Source: VMGX01 sp041658885 (GTDB taxonomy: Bacteria > Patescibacteriota > Minisyncoccia > Phycocordibacterales > 21-14-all-36-13). From it: a DNA stretch of 31,184 bases. Positions 27,721 to 31,184 of the stretch are shown in pieces (position 1 is the first letter of the stretch; each line of letters begins with the position of its first letter). A program made the position numbers and the translations under genes. The stretch covers positions 1-31,184 of the forward strand of contig JBAZZJ010000007.1 in assembly GCA_041658885.1 (NCBI GenBank). Reading direction: 5' to 3'. Below the pieces are notes generated by a model that was not told the DNA's origin, searched no databases, and was given only the letters and a program-made list of their open reading frames with translations.

Positions 27721-27807
27721 TGATTTTTCTCCTTTGTTTGTAAATGTTATAGAACTTTTGTCTATTTATACTATTAAAAATATAAAATGGCAAGATTTTT
27801 AACAGGA

Positions 27808-27837
27808 TTGACAAATTTGTATATTTTGTTATTATAA
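27808..27837 (+). promoter_or_regulatory. Promoter of the 27887 gene
   Basis: TTGACA (27808-27813), then TATTAT/TTATAA at a 16-18-nt spacing, about 50 nt before the start codon. Confidence 0.6.
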
Positions 27838-27886
27838 ATGCTGAATTTTGTTTTTTAATTAAAATCTAACCAATAAAGGAGGCACT

Positions 27887-28171
27887 ATGCCGAACATTGA
27901 AATTCATGGTCTTGATAATCATAACGCCAATCTGGTTAAAGAAAGAATAGATAATGTTATGATAAAACTTGGCTTAAAAGATGAAGCCATTACGACAACT
28001 TATGATGTCAAAACTGAAAGCTGTGATGGCAAAAAAACACTCAAGCCATATCTAAGAATTTGTTGTACAACAGAAAATGGCAGATTCATTGCTGAAAGAA
28101 TTTCCGAGGAAAATGTCAATATGGATATTGAAATTCTTAGATTGGAGAGTTTTATACCAGCAAAAAAATAA
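27887..28171 (+). CDS. Hypothetical protein, 94 aa
   Basis: No named family. A small alpha/beta protein: MPNIEIHGL, a helix (NANLVKERIDNVMIKLGL), ITTTYDVKTESCDG, LKPYLRICCTT and ENVNMDIEILRLESFIPAKK. The pattern of opening strand plus helix resembles small tautomerase or ferredoxin-like folds, but the start Met-Pro alone is weak evidence for tautomerase. The start is supported by AAAGGAGG with a 4-nt gap, a promoter is present, and a shared terminator follows. Confidence 0.72.
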   Translation: MPNIEIHGLDNHNANLVKERIDNVMIKLGLKDEAITTTYDVKTESCDGKKTLKPYLRICCTTENGRFIAERISEENVNMDIEILRLESFIPAKK

Positions 28172-28183
28172 TTTTTTGCTAAC

Positions 28184-28209
28184 AAAAAGCCGAGATAACT
28201 CGGCTTTTT
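28184..28209. terminator. Bidirectional terminator between convergent genes
   Basis: 11-bp stem AAAAAGCCGAG / CTCGGCTTTTT, loop ATAA, T runs on both strands. It serves the 27887 gene and the opposite-strand S41-like gene. Confidence 0.8.
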
Positions 28210-29508
28210 TTATTTTTGAACTAGGTTTCTCACAACTCTTACAAGATTATTATTTCCAACGTAATCGTATAATTGAGTTGTCCAGTTTGTATTTGTTATG
28301 TTTATAACCGGATCTACACCTCTGTCTTGTATTGGTTGTCCGTCTTCTCTTAAAGTAATTCTATGAACTAGGAACATTTTGTAAGTTTCCTTGTCGTTTA
28401 TTTGGTTTTCTATATCAAAAACTCTTTCAATGGTACCCCAACCCATAGACGGAACTCCAACTAAAACTCCAAAATTATATTTTTTTAATACAGATGCCAT
28501 TAGTTCTGCGGAAGATTGTCCTTTCTCGTCTTGTAATATTACAACTCTTTTAAAATTGGTTATAAATGGAATTTTGTCTGTTTTTGTTTTGTATGGTTCA
28601 AAATCACCACGATGATAAAATTCGTAAGCATATTGATTGTTCCCAATAAAGAATCCAAGCAAATAGGGAAGCATATCTATTGAACCGCCGATATTTCCTT
28701 GCAAGTCAAGAATTAAAAATTTTAATTCCTTATTGTTTTTATATTTATCAGCCATTTGAAGAAATTCATCCGGAGTTGTGAGAGACATTCTTTTTATTTT
28801 TATATAAAAAATGTTTCTGTTTATAATCTCTGCATAAACGGTTGTTTCTGTACCGGACTGGTCATATGTCTGTTTGGTTTCTTCTGATGTGAGAGTTTCT
28901 TTTGCTCTTTCTACTTTAGCTAATTTTTGTTCAGCTTCCTGTCTATTGCTTTCTGACTTTGTTTTATCATTAACAATTTTATTTAATTCTAAAATTTTTT
29001 CATTAGCAATCTTTGAAATCTCTTCTGGTGGAGTAGTTGTAGATACACCAATCTCTTCATACAAATTTGTGGTTTTATCCACGTTACCAACGGTTTCCCA
29101 TAATTCTTTTTCTTTTGCTTCTGTATATAAACCACTTCTACCGGCGGGTTTTATATTGTATAAAACAATACTTGCAAGATCTGTAGAAAATTTTATTTTA
29201 TCTTCATCATTCTCAATTTGTTTATATATATCCTCCAATTTTGATTTTAGATCTGGTACATCAACAATCGTTGGGTCTATAATTTTCCCAAGCTTCTGCA
29301 TTCCTAAACCATATAAAGCTAGTAATTCTTTATCATCAATTTTTTCCCAATAGTTTTCCAATATTTTGTCATATATTTCTATTAGAAAATCAACGGGATT
29401 TCCCATTTTTTTAGAAGAATTATTGGTGTTTATTATTATGAAAGAAACAAAACAAGCCATCAAAAAAAGGCCTGTTAAAATCATATATCTTTTCTTAATT
29501 TTTATCAT
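28210..29508 (-). CDS. Membrane-anchored S41 peptidase-like protein with J-like insert
   Basis: 432 aa. Membrane helix at 9-26 (MILTGLFLMACFVSFIII), then a helical region like the N-terminal part of C-terminal processing proteases. Residues ~148-219 resemble a DnaJ J-domain: NLYEEIGVSTTTPPEEISKI, a long helix pair, EAEQKLAKVERAKETLTSEE and TKQTYDQSG; the HPD tripeptide is absent. From ~225 an S41 core follows: FLILDLQGNIGGSIDMLPYL (compare DLRxNxGG), DEKGQSSAELMA (nucleophile Ser332 or 333) and GVDPVINI. The catalytic Lys expected in GxGKG is replaced: SMGWGTIE has Trp357. No PDZ is visible. It is either an inactive scaffold or uses another residue. It faces outside and stands alone. Confidence 0.82.
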   Translation of the reverse strand: MIKIKKRYMILTGLFLMACFVSFIIINTNNSSKKMGNPVDFLIEIYDKILENYWEKIDDKELLALYGLGMQKLGKIIDPTIVDVPDLKSKLEDIYKQIENDEDKIKFSTDLASIVLYNIKPAGRSGLYTEAKEKELWETVGNVDKTTNLYEEIGVSTTTPPEEISKIANEKILELNKIVNDKTKSESNRQEAEQKLAKVERAKETLTSEETKQTYDQSGTETTVYAEIINRNIFYIKIKRMSLTTPDEFLQMADKYKNNKELKFLILDLQGNIGGSIDMLPYLLGFFIGNNQYAYEFYHRGDFEPYKTKTDKIPFITNFKRVVILQDEKGQSSAELMASVLKKYNFGVLVGVPSMGWGTIERVFDIENQINDKETYKMFLVHRITLREDGQPIQDRGVDPVINITNTNWTTQLYDYVGNNNLVRVVRNLVQK

Positions 29509-29580
29509 AGTTGCTTAAATCATATAGTAGCATTTTTTTAAATTATGTCATGTGAATATGAAATATAAATTGATATAATT

Positions 29581-29712
29581 ATGTTCCAAATAAAGTCTCC
29601 AAACATAAAAAATATTTTACTTAAAGAATTTACAATTTTTAAAATTGGCGGACCGGCTAAGTTTTTTACTTCCATAAAAACATAAGAAGAAATACAAGTT
29701 GTTAGTTTTTGA
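29581..29712 (+). pseudogene. murB: murB N-terminal fragment, broken
   Basis: Frame from ATG 29581: MFQIKSPNIKNILLKEFTIF followed by KIGGPAKFFTSIKT and stop. LKEFTIFKIGGPAKFF is the hallmark start of the MurB FAD domain (UDP-N-acetylenolpyruvoylglucosamine reductase). After the stop at 29683 the same frame continues with EEIQVVSF, also MurB-like, then stops again. The remaining ~250 residues are absent. A TATAAT (29574-29579) still abuts the start. An intact murB should exist elsewhere if the cell makes peptidoglycan. Confidence 0.7.
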
Positions 29713-29803
29713 TTTATTTTCTTGAATAGTCAATTTGACAAATTAATTTTTTATATTTTAACATTTTAATAGCCAAGATTTCTAAAGGACAAGTTGACAC
29801 TAT

Positions 29804-29831
29804 AAAGGACATTTTATATAAAATGTCCTTT
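29804..29831. repeat. 28-nt perfect palindrome with AAGGACATT arms
   Basis: AAAGGACATTTTAT and its exact reverse complement. The ACATT/AATGTCC core recalls the terminators after mreB1 and mrdA. The rest of 29,713-29,950 shows only A/T-rich sequence and scattered AAGGACA. Confidence 0.75.
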
Positions 29832-29879
29832 TCAAATCCAAATTTACAGACATTCTTTAAGGGGCATGTTTTTTATTTA

Positions 29880-29903
29880 TACAACAAATATCTATTTGTT
29901 GTA
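29880..29903. terminator. Hairpin followed by a T tract
   Basis: TACAACAAATA-tc-TATTTGTTGTA, then TTTTTTATAAAAAA. Possible terminator; no gene upstream on the plus strand except the murB fragment. Confidence 0.45.
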
Positions 29904-29952
29904 TTTTTTATAAAAAATAAGCATTTTTTATATGTTCTTTATTAAAATTTTC

Positions 29953-29980
29953 TTGACATTTTTTAATTAAAATGTATTTT
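29953..29980 (+). promoter_or_regulatory. Promoter of the DUF5011-type surface protein
   Basis: TTGACA (29953-29958), 16-nt spacer, TATTTT (29975-29980), 29 nt before the start codon. Confidence 0.55.
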
Positions 29981-30009
29981 AAAGAAATAAATTACATTTT
30001 TTAAGTATT

Positions 30010-31184
30010 ATGTCGTGGAAATCATTATCAAAAAAGATTTTTTGGATAAAAAATAATAAAATTAAATTTTTTGGTTTTGTTTTGTTTTTTGCTGTTTTTT
30101 CATTGATTCCACTTCAAAATGTTCATGCAGATAATACCGGTTTACAAGGGTCTATAAAGGTTTGTTCCATATCATTAAGTCAAGATTTTATTCTAATTAC
30201 TGATGAAAATGTAATAAAATCATTTGAATTCTCACAAAATCTTACAAATGAAAATGCTGGGATATTGAAAAATAAAAATTTCAATGAAAATAATGTAAAT
30301 GAAGATATTCTAAAGGACATTGAAGGAAATGATGTAAATTGTTTTATATATAGAGATTTAAATTTAGGCACCTATTATTATAATCAGGTGAAAAATGATA
30401 GTTCTTTTAGTTCTTTTTATAACAACGAGGTGGGGAATAGTTCTTTAAATAGTGTTGATTTCCATAAACATAATATGGATACTAGTTCTTTGGGTTTTGT
30501 TACTCTTACAGAAGAAAATGCTAATAGAACAATATTAATTTTGAATATTTATTCAAAAAATATTGTTAAAAATAGCCAAGATTTAGTTCTTTCAATGGAT
30601 CAAACAAATAATGTTGATATAACATATTTAAATGATCCATATTCTCAAATTTCCTTAAGGACATCTTTTAATGAGGAATCTTTCTCAAGGACAAACAAAG
30701 ATACTCCTATAGAAAAAATAAGGATTTTCTCAAGGACATTTGAAAAAGAGGGAATAATAGCAATAGAAAACCCACCCTTAGATCCAGCGAGTGCTCCTAA
30801 TTCAAGGCCAACTTTAATTTTAACTGGTGGTGATTTAAGTTTGAATGTAGGAGACACTTACACTGAACCAGGGTATACCGCATCTGATAATGAAGACGGT
30901 AACATAACGTCAAGTGTAGTTATAACCGGTAATGTTGATACAAATACTGCAGGTGTATATACGCTAACATACAATGTTTCTGATAGTGGTGGGGCAACTG
31001 CTATTCAGCAAACAAGAACGATAACAATTAATAGCGTTTCATCTCCTAATTCTAGGCCAGTAATAATTTTATCTGGGGATGCAGTAGTCACATTAACTCA
31101 AGGAGCATCATACACAGACCAAGGAGCAACAGCTCAAGACCTTGAAGACGGAAACATAACTTCAAACATTATTACAACAGGACT
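30010..31184 (+). CDS. Large secreted surface protein with DUF5011-type repeats (partial)
   Basis: Open for 391 codons and runs off the right edge. Sec signal peptide: basic start (MSWKSLSKKIFWIKNNKIK), hydrophobic core (FFGFVLFFAVFSLIPL), cleavage after VHA. A ~220-residue Asn/Ser-rich region of unknown fold follows, then two Ig-like repeats of the DUF5011 type: RPTLILTGGDLSLNVGDTYT with DNEDGNITSSV, and RPVIILSGDAVVTLTQGASY with DLEDGNITSNI. The repeats start about 80 residues apart, each preceded by SAPNSRP or SSPNSRP. Such repeats form stalks of adhesins and other cell-surface proteins. The start lacks a Shine-Dalgarno. RT dipeptides at SLRTS, FSRTN and FSRTF come from AAGGACA runs that resemble nearby hairpin arms. 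Confidence 0.8.
   Translation, partial: MSWKSLSKKIFWIKNNKIKFFGFVLFFAVFSLIPLQNVHADNTGLQGSIKVCSISLSQDFILITDENVIKSFEFSQNLTNENAGILKNKNFNENNVNEDILKDIEGNDVNCFIYRDLNLGTYYYNQVKNDSSFSSFYNNEVGNSSLNSVDFHKHNMDTSSLGFVTLTEENANRTILILNIYSKNIVKNSQDLVLSMDQTNNVDITYLNDPYSQISLRTSFNEESFSRTNKDTPIEKIRIFSRTFEKEGIIAIENPPLDPASAPNSRPTLILTGGDLSLNVGDTYTEPGYTASDNEDGNITSSVVITGNVDTNTAGVYTLTYNVSDSGGATAIQQTRTITINSVSSPNSRPVIILSGDAVVTLTQGASYTDQGATAQDLEDGNITSNIITTG

Noticed and set aside
27887..28171. 4-oxalocrotonate tautomerase
   Set aside because: Only the Met-Pro start fits; the conserved arginines and size do not.

Overview
The window reads as a low-GC, gene-dense chromosome segment of a Candidate Phyla Radiation (Patescibacteria, probably Parcubacteria-type) bacterium. 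This rests on established traits of that group seen here: a peptide deformylase / methionyl-tRNA formyltransferase fusion, a PriA that keeps its zinc cysteines but not its ATPase motifs, short versions of several housekeeping proteins, leaderless-looking core genes, and large secreted proteins of unknown role. TGA and TAA are both used as ordinary stops. I saw no rRNA, tRNA, CRISPR array or transposase gene.

Layout. 1-4,700 is an accessory stretch of lone genes (hypotheticals, a NYN-domain nuclease-like protein, an ITPase-like protein and a secreted beta-rich protein). Most have their own Shine-Dalgarno and terminator, and they are separated by nested palindromic repeats. 4,700-6,900 holds an MGMT-like gene, a DUF167 gene, an ArsR-type regulator, a ribosome hibernation factor and a small membrane protein, with five 28-nt palindromes between them. 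7,061-11,179 (minus strand) is an operon: PEGA-type membrane protein, priA, def-fmt fusion. 11,291-14,343 (plus) holds an orphan gene, murA and a first mreB. 14,420-16,380 is an unusual cassette: a membrane-anchored DNRLRE-like surface protein carrying a G9 tract, bounded by 78-bp direct repeats and surrounded by many short hairpins, with an orphan copy of the gene's 3' end. 16,444-20,609 holds holB-like, frr, rseP and proS. 20,748-24,607 is the cell-shape operon mreB-mreC-mreD-like-mrdA. 24,832-26,964 holds greA and lysS. 27,205-31,184 holds two orphan genes, a membrane S41-peptidase-like protein with an embedded J-like segment, a murB fragment, and the start of a large DUF5011-type surface protein that runs off the edge.

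Functionally, murA, the two MreBs, MreC/MreD and PBP2 build and shape peptidoglycan. Def-Fmt, RRF, RaiA/HPF, ProRS and LysRS serve translation. PriA and HolB serve replication, GreA serves transcription, and RseP/S41 serve envelope proteolysis. frr-rseP-proS keeps the order known from Firmicutes, without uppS, cdsA and dxr.

The most striking material lies between the genes. There are two families of fixed-length palindromes (23 nt and 28 nt) whose arms vary in a compensating way. There are also miniature inverted-repeat insertions that can be recognised by filled/empty site comparison inside this window, one exactly at the frr start codon and one at the lysS stop codon.
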